64,000 nt of DNA from Planctomycetota bacterium (GTDB lineage Bacteria > Planctomycetota > UBA1135 > GCA-002686595). The stretch lies in contig JACKHV010000001.1 of the NCBI GenBank assembly GCA_020638835.1, positions 1,202,740 through 1,266,739 of the forward strand, read 5' to 3'. Below, one piece after another: positions 9,498-18,278 of this stretch (its first letter is position 1; every line of letters starts with the position of its first letter). Position numbers and translations under genes: made by a program. The notes under the pieces were generated by a model. The model made no database searches. It worked only from the letters and a program-made list of their open reading frames with translations, and had not been told where the DNA came from.

Positions 9498-9893
9498 TCA
9501 GGCTTCCTGCGCGACGACTTCCTCGTACGCGGCGGCGTCGAGCAGGGCGTCCGAGGTCTTGGCTGAGAGCTTGATCTTGATCAGCCAGCCGCGTTCCCAC
9601 GGATCGTCGGCCAGGATCTCCAGGTGGTCCTCGATCGCCGCGTTGACCTCGATCACTTCACCGCCGAGCGGCGCGTTGAGGTCGGCGACGGCCTTCACCG
9701 ACTCGATCTCGCCGAAGGTCTCGCCGGCTTCGACGCTGCGCCCGGCCTCGGGCAGGTCGCAGTAGACGAGGTCGGACTCGTTGCCGCTGCAGAGCTCCTG
9801 CACGGCGAAGTCGGTGATGCCGATGGTGCCGATGTCACCGTCGATCTTGATCCACTCGTGAGAAGACAGGTACTTGCGGTCGTCGGGGCGCAT
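9498..9893 (-). CDS. gcvH: Glycine cleavage system H protein
   Basis: Lipoyl carrier of the glycine cleavage system. The lipoylated lysine is in GEIESVKAVADLNAPLGG; 131 residues with a normal H-protein fold and the typical opening RPDDRKYLSSHEW. ATG 9893 is preferred because it gives the family N-terminus; a GTG at 9914 would add seven residues. The only good ribosome site (GGAGGAG on the minus strand, 9914-9920) is directly against that GTG and 20 bases from the ATG, but a palindrome at 9901-9916 could fold and shorten the distance to the ATG. Second gene of the operon. Confidence 0.95.
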   Translation of the reverse strand: MRPDDRKYLSSHEWIKIDGDIGTIGITDFAVQELCSGNESDLVYCDLPEAGRSVEAGETFGEIESVKAVADLNAPLGGEVIEVNAAIEDHLEILADDPWERGWLIKIKLSAKTSDALLDAAAYEEVVAQEA

Positions 9894-9900
9894 GGGTGTC

Positions 9901-9916
9901 GAGTGGCGAGCCACTC
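9901..9916 (-). promoter_or_regulatory. Perfect palindrome overlapping the gcvH ribosome binding site
   Basis: GAGTGGCTCGCCACTC read on the minus strand, 7-bp arms with a 2-base centre. It overlaps the end of the GGAGGAG at 9914-9920 and lies just before ATG 9893. Folding could either mask the site or bring it closer to the ATG; the effect is inferred, the palindrome is seen. Confidence 0.4.
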
Positions 9917-9967
9917 CTCCGGGGTTTCGGTGGGATTCGTCCGCGCGGGCCGGACGGACAGGGGTGT

Positions 9968-11071
9968 TCAGTTCTTCTTGCGGGTCCGCGAGTAGAAGGG
10001 CAGTTCGCAGACGCGCACGCTCTGTCGCTTGCCGCGGATGTCCATCTCCAGCTCGGTGCCGGGGACGGCGAGCTCGACCGGGACGTAGCCCGTGCCGATG
10101 TTCGTGTCGAGGGTGGGGGAGACCGCGCCCGAGCAGACGTCGCCGAGCGTCTCGTCGCCGCGCATCAGCGCGTAGCCTTGGCGCGGCACGCGCTTGCCGT
10201 CCGTCGTGAAGCCGACGAGCGCGCGCTTCGGCGCAGCGGCGACCTTGGCGAGCGCGTCGCGACCGATCCAGTCACCCTTCTCGTCCTTGAACGAGATGCC
10301 GAACGCCAAGCCGGCTTCGATCGGGTTGTGGTCCGGGTCGATCTCGTGTCCGTAGAGCGGCATGCCGGCCTCGAGTCGCAGCGTGTCGCGCGCACCGAGT
10401 CCGATCGGCTGCACGCCGGCGGACTTGCCCGCCGTCATCAGTCCGTCCCAGACCTTCCGCGCGTCGCCGTTCGCGAAGTACAGCTCGAAGCCGTTCTCGC
10501 CGGTGTAGCCCGTGCGGCTGATGCGCGTGTTCTTCAGGCCGCAGACGGTGCCGAAGGTGAACTTGTAGTAGCCGAGCGCGTCGAGGTCCGTGTCCTGCGT
10601 GACTTGCTTCAGCACCTCGAGCGCCGCGGGACCCTGCAGCGCGATCATCGTCGTCGTCGCCGTCTGGTCGTCGATCGCGACGTCGAAGCCGTCCGTGTGG
10701 GCGTGCATCCAGTCGAGCACCGCGTCGGTGTTCGACGCGTTCACGACGAGGTACACGTCGTCCTCGCCCTTGTAGACGAGCAGGTCGTCGATCGGCGCGC
10801 CGTCTTCCTTGCAGAACAGCGAGTAGCGGATCGAGTTCGTCGGGATCTTCGCGACGAAGTTCGTGGCGAGGCGGTCGAGGTAACGGACGGCGTCGGGACC
10901 CGTCACGTTGATGCGTCCCATGTGGCCGAGGTCGAAGAGGCCGGCACGCTCGCGCACGCAGCGCGCCTCGTCGAGGATCGGTCCGTACTGGACCGGCATG
11001 TGCCAGCCGCCGAAGTCGACGAGCTTGGCTTCCAGGGCGAGGTGGGTGTCGTGCAGCGGCGTTTGTTTCAT
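9968..11071 (-). CDS. gcvT: Glycine cleavage system T protein (aminomethyltransferase)
   Basis: Tetrahydrofolate-dependent aminomethyltransferase that releases ammonia from the GcvH-bound intermediate and makes methylene-THF. 367 residues from ATG 11071, starting MKQTPLHDTHLALEAKLVDF, the usual family N-terminus; GGWHMPVQYG, LFDLGHMGRI and the C-terminal barrel (RVCELPFYSRTRKKN) are present. The frame stays open much further upstream, but that stretch is not conserved and covers the riboswitch. First gene of the operon gcvT-gcvH-gcvPA-gcvPB-ligase. The lipoamide dehydrogenase (L protein) is not in the window. Confidence 0.96.
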   Translation of the reverse strand: MKQTPLHDTHLALEAKLVDFGGWHMPVQYGPILDEARCVRERAGLFDLGHMGRINVTGPDAVRYLDRLATNFVAKIPTNSIRYSLFCKEDGAPIDDLLVYKGEDDVYLVVNASNTDAVLDWMHAHTDGFDVAIDDQTATTTMIALQGPAALEVLKQVTQDTDLDALGYYKFTFGTVCGLKNTRISRTGYTGENGFELYFANGDARKVWDGLMTAGKSAGVQPIGLGARDTLRLEAGMPLYGHEIDPDHNPIEAGLAFGISFKDEKGDWIGRDALAKVAAAPKRALVGFTTDGKRVPRQGYALMRGDETLGDVCSGAVSPTLDTNIGTGYVPVELAVPGTELEMDIRGKRQSVRVCELPFYSRTRKKN

Positions 11072-11148
11072 GGCGGGATGGGGTCGGCTCGCTGGCGGAG
11101 CTGCGAAGGCGGACGAGAGACGCGAGAACGAGGGAGGCGCAACGACGA

Positions 11149-11187
11149 AACAGGGGCGCGCGAGCCGGCGGCCCGGGCGCCCCTGTT
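11149..11187 (-). terminator. Hairpin downstream of the glycine aptamer, possible expression platform
   Basis: Read on the minus strand, 11-bp perfect arms AACAGGGGCGC and GCGCCCCTGTT with a 17-base loop, followed by TTTCGTCGTT. It lies between the aptamer and gcvT, where a glycine-relieved terminator would be expected. The T-tract is interrupted, so termination strength is uncertain. Confidence 0.45.
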
Positions 11188-11249
11188 CGGTCCGACCCCG
11201 AGGTTGCTGCGCGGACGGCGAGCGCGGGGGCGGTTGGTTCAGGTGGTCT

Positions 11250-11336
11250 CGCGGTCCGGGTCCTTCTGCCTGAGAGTTTCGCGCGTCGCGCTTGCCCCTT
11301 CGGCGCCCGGCACTTCCGCCGGATCTCTCCCCGAGC
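11250..11336 (-). promoter_or_regulatory. Glycine riboswitch aptamer upstream of gcvT
   Basis: On the minus strand the conserved glycine aptamer blocks are in order: GGGGAGAGAT (11323-11332), CCGAAGGGGCAA (11292-11303) and CTCTCAGGCAGAAGGAC (11260-11276). The GAGAG/CTCTC pairing that closes the aptamer is intact. Placement about 180 bases upstream of gcvT is typical of glycine-induced gcv operons. Only one complete aptamer is seen; the leader between it and gcvT does not show a second copy of the core. Confidence 0.92.
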
Positions 11337-11541
11337 CACGTTTTCGAGGCTGACAGTTTAATGAAAAGGGCCGGAGCTTCCAAGGGGCGGCGGCGCGGGA
11401 GCGGCCCGGGAAGGGCGGAGCGGCGGGATCGCGGGCGGATTTCGGGGCCTCCCGGCCCGGGGCGGGATCCGGGGGTACGGTTCATTGGACCGACCCCCGC
11501 GCCGCAACGGGGGGCCTCGCACTCGCCCGCTCTCGCCCTGC

Positions 11542-13116
11542 ATGCTCCAACGCCGCCACTCCGCCGCCCTCGCCGCCCTCGCGCTCCTCGCCGCCGCGCC
11601 CTCCGCCGGAGCCCAGGACCCCTTCGAGCCCGGCCTGCGCTGGATCCGTCCCGCGCACCTCTCCGACGCCTGGATCCCGACCTCGGTCGGCTTCGCCGGG
11701 GACGATCAGCTGTGCTGGTCCGTCGCGAACGGCGCGACCCCGCGCGTCGACCTCGAGTCCAGCGCCGCCCGCGGACTGTCGCAGCCGCTCTTCGAGGACC
11801 TGCTGCAGGATCCGATCGCGGGCGCACTGCGCGCCACCACCTGCACCGCGCGCAACGGCTTGTTCGTGCTGCAGCAGACCTACGGCGCGAACCCGACGGA
11901 GCGCGCGACGCGCGTCACGCGCTACGACCCGCTCGCGGCCGCGACCGGCGCCGCCTTCACGCCGGAATGGACGCTCGACCTCGCCTTCCAGGCCAACGGT
12001 CCCGCCTTCTTCCTCACCGACGAGGAAGGTACGAACGGCTTCGTGCTGCAGTGGAACAGTCAGGTGCCTGAACTGGCGGTCTGCGTCGTCGACCTCGACA
12101 GCGGCGGCCTCGCCGGCTACCTCACCTACCCCGCGACTTCGCTCGAGAGTGCGGCGATCAGCGCCGACGGTTCTCGCGTCGCCGTCGTCACGGGGACGAC
12201 GCTGCGCATCCTCGACGCCTACGGGCAGCAGCTCGAACAACGCAGCCTGTTCACCGCGACGCCGGCGCTCGCCTTCGACCACGACGGAACGCACCTCGTG
12301 GTCGGCAGCGGCGGGAACGTGCAGGTGTTGACCGCGCAGGCGACGGGCTACCAGGAGAGCTTGCTCCTCGCCGGCGCGCCGACCGAGCTCGCGAAAGTCG
12401 TCGACGTCTCCGCCGACGCGAGCGTGATCGCCGTCGGTTGGTGGGACGCCACGACCGGCGTCGACGCGCGCTTCGAGGTCTTCGACGGCGCGACCGGCCA
12501 GAGCCTGCGCGAGGTGCTGCGACCCGGAGTTCCCGGCGGCCTGCAGAACTCACCCTCCGCGGTCGAAGTCTCCACGGACGGCCGACGCGTCGCCTGCGGA
12601 TCGTGGGGCGACGGCGACAGCGACGCCGAGCTCGTGTTGCTCGACCTCGACCAGGACCAACCCGTGCTCGAGGCCGACTTGCCCGGCAGTGTGCTGCACC
12701 TCGATCTCGACGCGTCGGGGACCCGCGTGCTCGTCGCCGCGAAGCACCTGCACGCGAACCAGATGGGCATCACCGGCGAGCTGCGCCTCTACGACACCGG
12801 CGAGCGCGACCTCCAGCTCCTCGAACCCCCGCGCCCCGGCGGCCGCCTGCACCTCGCCGCCCGCACTCCCGGCGCGAACGCCGCGTGGTTCCTGATCGGT
12901 CGCGAGCAGGACACGCCTTTCAGCGGCGGCCTCGCGCTCGCGCGCCAGGGCCTGCGCGTGATCGCGGGATCGATCCAGGACGACGTGTCCGAGCTCGATG
13001 TGCCGCTGCCGGCGGGGCAGCGCTTGCTGGGGCTGTCGCCGACGATCCAGGCGGCGTGGCGCACGGAGGGGGGGCTCGAGTTCAGTTCCACCCTCGTCCG
13101 CCCCAGCTTCCTGTAG
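11542..13116 (+). CDS. Secreted beta-propeller-like protein of unknown function
   Basis: 524 residues from ATG 11542, chosen because it starts a clean signal peptide (MLQRRHSAALAALALLAAAP, cleavage near GAQD); a further upstream ATG at 11485 would add only polar residues. The mature part shows repeated short beta-strand units with motifs such as SAAISADGSRVAVV, ALAFDHDGTHLVVG, AVEVSTDGRRVACG and LDLDASGTRVLVA, spaced about 50-60 residues, as in WD40/YVTN-like propellers. No catalytic residues are recognised. Exported scaffold or binding protein is the most that can be said. Confidence 0.75.
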   Translation: MLQRRHSAALAALALLAAAPSAGAQDPFEPGLRWIRPAHLSDAWIPTSVGFAGDDQLCWSVANGATPRVDLESSAARGLSQPLFEDLLQDPIAGALRATTCTARNGLFVLQQTYGANPTERATRVTRYDPLAAATGAAFTPEWTLDLAFQANGPAFFLTDEEGTNGFVLQWNSQVPELAVCVVDLDSGGLAGYLTYPATSLESAAISADGSRVAVVTGTTLRILDAYGQQLEQRSLFTATPALAFDHDGTHLVVGSGGNVQVLTAQATGYQESLLLAGAPTELAKVVDVSADASVIAVGWWDATTGVDARFEVFDGATGQSLREVLRPGVPGGLQNSPSAVEVSTDGRRVACGSWGDGDSDAELVLLDLDQDQPVLEADLPGSVLHLDLDASGTRVLVAAKHLHANQMGITGELRLYDTGERDLQLLEPPRPGGRLHLAARTPGANAAWFLIGREQDTPFSGGLALARQGLRVIAGSIQDDVSELDVPLPAGQRLLGLSPTIQAAWRTEGGLEFSSTLVRPSFL

Positions 13117-13337
13117 GAACTGACTGGGTTCCGTGTTGGTCCCCTCCGGCAGCCCTGGAGCGGGTGAGGAGCGGGATCCGCCGTCGAGGCTCCCTCTCCG
13201 ACGAACGCCTGGACGAAGGTCCGGGCGTTCGCGCGTTCGGGGGGCGTTCGCACGCCCCGCGCCGGCGCAAGCCCTTCCGGGGCAACGGCTTGGCGGTGCC
13301 GATCGAGAGAAGACCAACACGCAAGCCAGCCAGTTCC
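13116..13337. repeat. Structured spacer bounded by an imperfect 25-bp inverted repeat
   Basis: Left arm 13116-13140 and right arm 13313-13337 match as inverted repeats at 22 of 25 positions (GGAACTG...CGTGTTGGT against its complement). The left arm begins on the last base of the preceding stop codon. Interior of 172 bases contains further hairpins, e.g. CGAACGCC/GGCGTTCG with GGAC/GTCC inside (about 13201-13230) and GGGGCG/CGCCCC just after. It has the outline of a small MITE-like element or a structured 3' UTR; no second copy is present in the window. Confidence 0.5.
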
Positions 13338-13449
13338 GGGCGGGGACTCAAGGCGGGGGGCGGGGACTCCCGAAAAGCAGAGCGACGGCACCGCCCCCAC
13401 GCGGTGGCTTCACCCATTCGGTTCCCGCGCGTCCCCAGCCCGCTCACGT

Positions 13450-13486
13450 GGTCTGTCGCAGCGGATCCCCAACAGCGAGACAGACC
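13450..13486 (+). promoter_or_regulatory. Hairpin abutting the ribosome site of the repeat lipoprotein gene
   Basis: Perfect 8-bp arms GGTCTGTC (13450-13457) and GACAGACC (13479-13486), immediately followed by AGGA at 13487-13490 and ATG at 13500. Could be a terminator-like stem, operator or translation control element; only the structure is seen. Confidence 0.4.
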
Positions 13487-13499
13487 AGGACCCCGCCCC

Positions 13500-16400
13500 A
13501 TGAATTCAGGGAAGAGCATCCAGCGGACGATCATCTGCAGCCTCTCGTTCGCCATCGCGGCTTGCAGCAGCGGCGGAACGGACACCCCGGCTCCCACCGG
13601 CCTGACGAGTGCCGTCCAGAACCAGACCGTCGACCCCGACGGCATGACGACGGATTTCAGCTTCAGCTTCGCGCCGACCGCCGCGATCGCGGCGAACTTC
13701 GAGGCGAACGGCGGCCAGACGGCGCAGACCGTCACGATCAGCGGCAACGTCGCCACGGTGGTGTGGGACGAGCGCGTGACACCTTCGCACCAGGTGCGCG
13801 TCGTCGGCTACGCGGGCGTTCCGGACACCTGGACCGGCGTGAGCACCAGCAACGCGAGCGCGCCCGACTTCACGGTCAGCGCCGCGAACATGACGGCCGG
13901 TCACGGCGGCGACAACTTCACGGTGACCTTCTCGGGCCCGCGCGTCATCGAGACGCAGGCCGAGAACCCGACGAACTGGACGCTGTCGGTCGGCGGTCAG
14001 ACGCTCGACATGACGGGTTCGGTGCTCGACCTCGACCCGAACACGCAGGTCATGACGGTCGTGCTGGGCGCGAACGCGAACCTGCACTCGACGTTCAGCT
14101 TCGCCGCCGCGACCGTGGCGAGCGTCGCCGACGTCGCGCTCCCGACCACGGCGAAGAACAGCACGGCGAGCGGTGACGCGGCCGCGCCGTCGCTCGTTTC
14201 GGCGAATCAGAACCTGACGGCCGACGAGTTCGGCCGCGTCGTCGACTACACCTTCGACGAGGCGATGGACCCGGTGTTCTGCACCTCGCTGTCCAACTTC
14301 TCGATCGCGCTGCCCGACATCGCGACGAACGTCACGCTGCCGACGGAGAACGTCGTTCAGGTGACCTTCTCGCGCCCGATGATCCCGGGCACGGACACGG
14401 TCACCCTGCAGAACCTCGTCGACGCGCACGGCAACGCGTACGTCGGCGGCGTCACGGCGATCGCGCAGCCCTCGCCGGTCGCGAACGGCTACACGACCGA
14501 GGACGCCGTGACCGTCGCGAACCTCGGCGGTGACTACATCGACGTCGTGTTCACGCAGGCGCTCGTCCAGGACGAGTGCGAAGACCCGACCAGCTGGACG
14601 CTCGTCGTCGACGGCAACCCCGTCACGATGGCGAACCAGACTCTGACCTACGACCTGCTGACGAAGAACCTGCGCATCGACCTCGACTTCGACATGAAGA
14701 ACGGCGACGCGTGGACCCTGACGCCCGGCGGGATCACCGAGGTCGACGGCGAGAGCTTCGTCACGGCGGCCACCGGCAACGCGGACGGCGACACGACCGC
14801 GCCCGTCGCTTACCTCGCGCTGCAGAACCGCACGATCGACGCCACCGGCGTGACCGTGGACGTGAACCTCAGCGAAGACCTCGAGACGACCCCCGCGCAG
14901 AACGCGGCGAACTGGACGATCTCGGGCGGCCTCAACGTCGTCAGCGCGACCCTGCTGCCGAACCTCAACAGCGTGCGTCTCGTCTGTGACGGCGCCGTCG
15001 TCCCCGGCGACTACACGATCGGATGCGACAACCTCGAGGACCTCGCCGGAACCGTGATGGCTTCGGCCCAGACGGGTGTGACGGTCTTCACGACCGACAG
15101 CAACGACCCCAACGCGATCAGCACCAACGCGAACGCGGTGGCGGGACCCGACAACGACACGCTCTACGTGTACTTCGACGACGACATGATCGCGTCGGAG
15201 GCCTCCGATCTCGCCAACTGGAGCTTCGAGTCGCCCATCGGCACGACGCTGGACCTCACCGGTACCACACTCACTTACGACACGGCGCTGCGCCGCGCGG
15301 CCTTCGTCTTCGACGGCAGCGGTGACATCGACCTGCACGGCTCGGACAGCTTTCGCGTGTCCGTCGACACGATGCGCGACATCGCCGGCAACACGGTGAA
15401 CACCGTCGACCTCGACGGTGTCGTCTCCGGCGAGACCGAGCGTCCCTACGCCGACTACGCTTGGTACGACACGACCGACGCCGACGTCGTCGTGGTGTAC
15501 TTCAGCGAGCACTGCGAGCGTCTCGACGACCTCTACGACCCGACCACGAACCGCGCGGGCTCGCGCTACGACCTCTACACGAGCGGCGCCAGCTTCCGCG
15601 GCCGCCCGGTCGCGGCGACGGTGCTCGACGACGGACTCGGTGTGCGTCTCTCGTACGGATTCATCGTCAACCCGACGGACTCGATCCACGTGATGGGCGT
15701 GTCGGACCTCGCGGGCAACTACCTGTTCCCGCTGCCCGGCAACCTCGCGCTCGCAGCGGAAGACGCCAGCGAGCCGGCTCACGACGCCGTCGCGACGCCG
15801 ATCACCGCGATCTCGGGTGAGCGCAACGACACTCTCGAGGTGCGCTTCGACGTCCCGATGAACCCGTGGGGGATGGAAGACGCCTCGCACTACTCGGTCA
15901 GCGACGGCGTGCACACGCCCGACCTCTCGAACGCGAGCTTCTACTTCGACGGTGACCGCACCGTGATGATCACGCTCGACTCGCAGAGCGCCGACAGCTT
16001 CCACTTCGGCCGCAGCTACGACATCGTCGTGGACGGCCTGATCACCGCGCAGGGCGTCGAGCTCTCGGGTCCGATCACGGAAGCGTCCGTCGCCACATCG
16101 GGCGACAGCACGGCGCCGACCTGCGGTGTCTCCGACGTCCGCGTCGACCCGCTGGTCGCGAACTCGGTCATCGTCACGGTGAACGAGGCACTGGACCAGA
16201 CGATCGCCGAGACTGCCACGAACTACGACTACAACTCGGGTTCGATCGCGACCTCCGCGACCATGATCGATCCCCGCACGGTCCGCGTCACCTTCGGCGT
16301 GCAGCCGGCAGCGGGCTTCGACATCGACTTCAGCGTGACCGACCTGGCCCAGAACGCCACGGGTACGTTGACGCGCACCGTCGCCGTCTCCGAGTCCAAC

Positions 16401-17018
16401 GCCCCGCTGCTCGTCTCCGTCGCAGGCGCGAGCGTGGAAGGCAACGGCGGCGACACCGTGACGGTGGTCTACAACGAACCCGTCGATCCGGGCACGGCCA
16501 CCGATCTCAACAACTACAGCGTGACCAACGGCACGGCCAAGAGCCTCGTCGGCGCGAGCGCGTGGTACGAGAGCGGCACGATGACCGTCACGATCGCGCT
16601 CGCGAACGGCGTCGAACTCGACGCCGCGCAGGCGATCAACGTCGGCGTGGCGAACGTCACGGACGCCTCAGGGAACGCCATGTCGACGACCCCGGTGATC
16701 TTGGGCGGCACCGTGACCGGTGACTTGGCGCCTCCGGGGATCATCGCCTCCTTCGTCAACTTCCGAGAGGACACGAACGGCTACGACGTCGACGTGCTCT
16801 TCAACGAGGACGTGGACGCCATCTGGACGACCGACATCTTCAACTGGACCTGCTCCGGCGGACAGACCGTGATCGACGTGCAGATGATCTCGGACGACCA
16901 CGCGCACGTCCTCCTGCTCTCCCCGATCGTGGACGGCGACAGCATCGAGCTCGCCGCCGGCTTGCCCGACAGCGCCGGCAACACCGCTGGGGCGCTCTCC
17001 TTCCCGATCTCCTACTGA
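13500..17018 (+). CDS. Large surface lipoprotein with about eleven Ig-like (SwmB/Big-type) repeats
   Basis: 1172 residues. Lipoprotein signal peptide with lipobox ending SFAIAAC, so the mature protein is lipid-anchored at Cys22. The rest is about eleven repeats of roughly 100 residues built on a common pattern: hydrophobic strand, acidic turn, V-x-V-x-F/Y-[NDS]-E-x-[MLV], then NW/NY-[ST] (for example VTVVYNEPVDPG with DLNNYSVTNG). This is the pattern of bacterial Ig-like domains of SwmB/SLH-associated type, used in extracellular adhesion or scaffold proteins. Start ATG 13500 has AGGA nine bases upstream; the longer open frame before it is non-coding in character. Terminator at 17041-17070. 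Confidence 0.8.
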   Translation: MNSGKSIQRTIICSLSFAIAACSSGGTDTPAPTGLTSAVQNQTVDPDGMTTDFSFSFAPTAAIAANFEANGGQTAQTVTISGNVATVVWDERVTPSHQVRVVGYAGVPDTWTGVSTSNASAPDFTVSAANMTAGHGGDNFTVTFSGPRVIETQAENPTNWTLSVGGQTLDMTGSVLDLDPNTQVMTVVLGANANLHSTFSFAAATVASVADVALPTTAKNSTASGDAAAPSLVSANQNLTADEFGRVVDYTFDEAMDPVFCTSLSNFSIALPDIATNVTLPTENVVQVTFSRPMIPGTDTVTLQNLVDAHGNAYVGGVTAIAQPSPVANGYTTEDAVTVANLGGDYIDVVFTQALVQDECEDPTSWTLVVDGNPVTMANQTLTYDLLTKNLRIDLDFDMKNGDAWTLTPGGITEVDGESFVTAATGNADGDTTAPVAYLALQNRTIDATGVTVDVNLSEDLETTPAQNAANWTISGGLNVVSATLLPNLNSVRLVCDGAVVPGDYTIGCDNLEDLAGTVMASAQTGVTVFTTDSNDPNAISTNANAVAGPDNDTLYVYFDDDMIASEASDLANWSFESPIGTTLDLTGTTLTYDTALRRAAFVFDGSGDIDLHGSDSFRVSVDTMRDIAGNTVNTVDLDGVVSGETERPYADYAWYDTTDADVVVVYFSEHCERLDDLYDPTTNRAGSRYDLYTSGASFRGRPVAATVLDDGLGVRLSYGFIVNPTDSIHVMGVSDLAGNYLFPLPGNLALAAEDASEPAHDAVATPITAISGERNDTLEVRFDVPMNPWGMEDASHYSVSDGVHTPDLSNASFYFDGDRTVMITLDSQSADSFHFGRSYDIVVDGLITAQGVELSGPITEASVATSGDSTAPTCGVSDVRVDPLVANSVIVTVNEALDQTIAETATNYDYNSGSIATSATMIDPRTVRVTFGVQPAAGFDIDFSVTDLAQNATGTLTRTVAVSESNAPLLVSVAGASVEGNGGDTVTVVYNEPVDPGTATDLNNYSVTNGTAKSLVGASAWYESGTMTVTIALANGVELDAAQAINVGVANVTDASGNAMSTTPVILGGTVTGDLAPPGIIASFVNFREDTNGYDVDVLFNEDVDAIWTTDIFNWTCSGGQTVIDVQMISDDHAHVLLLSPIVDGDSIELAAGLPDSAGNTAGALSFPISY

Positions 17019-17040
17019 GCCAGGACCTGACCCGCACGAG

Positions 17041-17070
17041 GGCCCGCTTCACGTCGCCGTGAGGCGGGCC
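17041..17070 (+). terminator. Terminator after the repeat lipoprotein gene
   Basis: 13-bp arms GGCCCGCTTCACG and CGTGAGGCGGGCC (one G-T pair) around TCGC, followed by TTCGCTGATT. Confidence 0.8.
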
Positions 17071-17198
17071 TTCGCTGATTCCCGCGAGACCCCCCGGAAC
17101 GCCTACAGATCGGCTCCGGGGCCTCCCGATACGCACGCTGGGCAACGAGCCCGGATCCAGTTCGGAGGGGGAGAACCGGCCGGAAGGGGTATCGAGCA

Positions 17199-18278
17199 TT
17201 GAGTGCCATGAACGTTGAACGCGAGCTGCTGGTGGACGACGTCGTCGCCGCGCTGACCAGTCCCCCTGACGGACAACAGCTCGGCGGCTGCGATCTGCGT
17301 GAGCAGATGGAACGCGCCGCGGAGGAATTCGACCGTCGGACAGCCGCCACCTTCGCCGAGGCGTTGGTCGACAGCCTGTGCGAGGACCCGGGCAACACAC
17401 GCCGGCTCGAGGCGCTGCTGATCCTCGGCCTGGCGCATCCGCAGATCGTCAAGCGCTACAAGATCTCACTGGCCTCGGAGGGCCGCCGTCTGGCGGTGCT
17501 GCTCGAGAACGCCGGCGAGTCCGATCGCGCGCGGAGCTTGCTCGAGCTGATGCTCAAGCACGATCCCGACTCGCGCGAGGTCGAGCGCGACCTCTCGTCG
17601 CTGATGCGCCGCGAAGGCAACATCGACGAGCTCGTCGAGCGCTTGATGCGCAACGCCGAGGAACAGGTCCAGGCCGGACGGCCGATGGAAGCCGTTGCCT
17701 GGCTGCAGGAGATCCTGCTCCACGACTCGTCGCGCCGCGACGTGGCCCGGATGATCCGGGACCTGCGCTACGGCGAAGCGACGCGCCGCGAGAAGGCGAC
17801 GAAGCGCAACCGCGTCGCCGTGCTGCTGGTGCTGCTCTCGGCCGCCGTCTCCGGACTGGTCGTGCGCGAGGTCCAGCTCGACAAAGCGGCGGACGCCCTG
17901 CCCGTCGCGGCCGTCGACGACCTGCCCGCGATCCGCGAGCGCATGAACGGCATCGACGAGATGCTCGACACGCACAAGGCATGGATCGGCATGTTCCCGC
18001 TGCTCGAGGAACGCGGCGCGCTGCGCGAACGCGCCGACGCGTTGGAAGCGCAGGTCGCGCAGCGACAGCGCGAGGACAACCGCCGTCAGGAAGAACGACG
18101 CACGATCGCCGAAGCCGCGCGGCTCGAAGGCGTGAAAGCGGTCGAAGGGGGCAACTACGAGCAGGCCTTGGCGCACTTCCGACGTGCGCTCGAGTTCGGA
18201 TCTCCCACCTGGGACCAGCGTGACCGCACCTTCGCGGACATCGCCGCTCTCGAGGACTGGCTGAAGGAAAACCGCTGA
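17199..18278 (+). CDS. Membrane-anchored TPR protein, first gene of the GTPase operon
   Basis: 359 residues from TTG 17199 (GGAAGGGG nine bases upstream); an ATG at 17208 is the alternative start but is 18 bases from that site. Layout: N-terminal helical/TPR region (about 30-195), one membrane helix near 205-225 (VAVLLVLLSAAVSGLVV) preceded by a basic stretch, then a charged coiled coil (about 265-315) and a terminal TPR-like motif GNYEQALAHFRRALEFG. The next gene starts inside its stop codon (TGATG), and four roadblock/GTPase genes follow. It is a plausible membrane scaffold or receptor for the GTPase module; function is inferred from context only. Confidence 0.75.
   Translation: MSAMNVERELLVDDVVAALTSPPDGQQLGGCDLREQMERAAEEFDRRTAATFAEALVDSLCEDPGNTRRLEALLILGLAHPQIVKRYKISLASEGRRLAVLLENAGESDRARSLLELMLKHDPDSREVERDLSSLMRREGNIDELVERLMRNAEEQVQAGRPMEAVAWLQEILLHDSSRRDVARMIRDLRYGEATRREKATKRNRVAVLLVLLSAAVSGLVVREVQLDKAADALPVAAVDDLPAIRERMNGIDEMLDTHKAWIGMFPLLEERGALRERADALEAQVAQRQREDNRRQEERRTIAEAARLEGVKAVEGGNYEQALAHFRRALEFGSPTWDQRDRTFADIAALEDWLKENR

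Noticed and set aside
11072..11240. Second glycine aptamer
   Set aside because: The conserved CCGAAGGGGCAA and CTCTCAGGCA blocks do not recur; the C-rich stretch forms the hairpin at 11149-11187.
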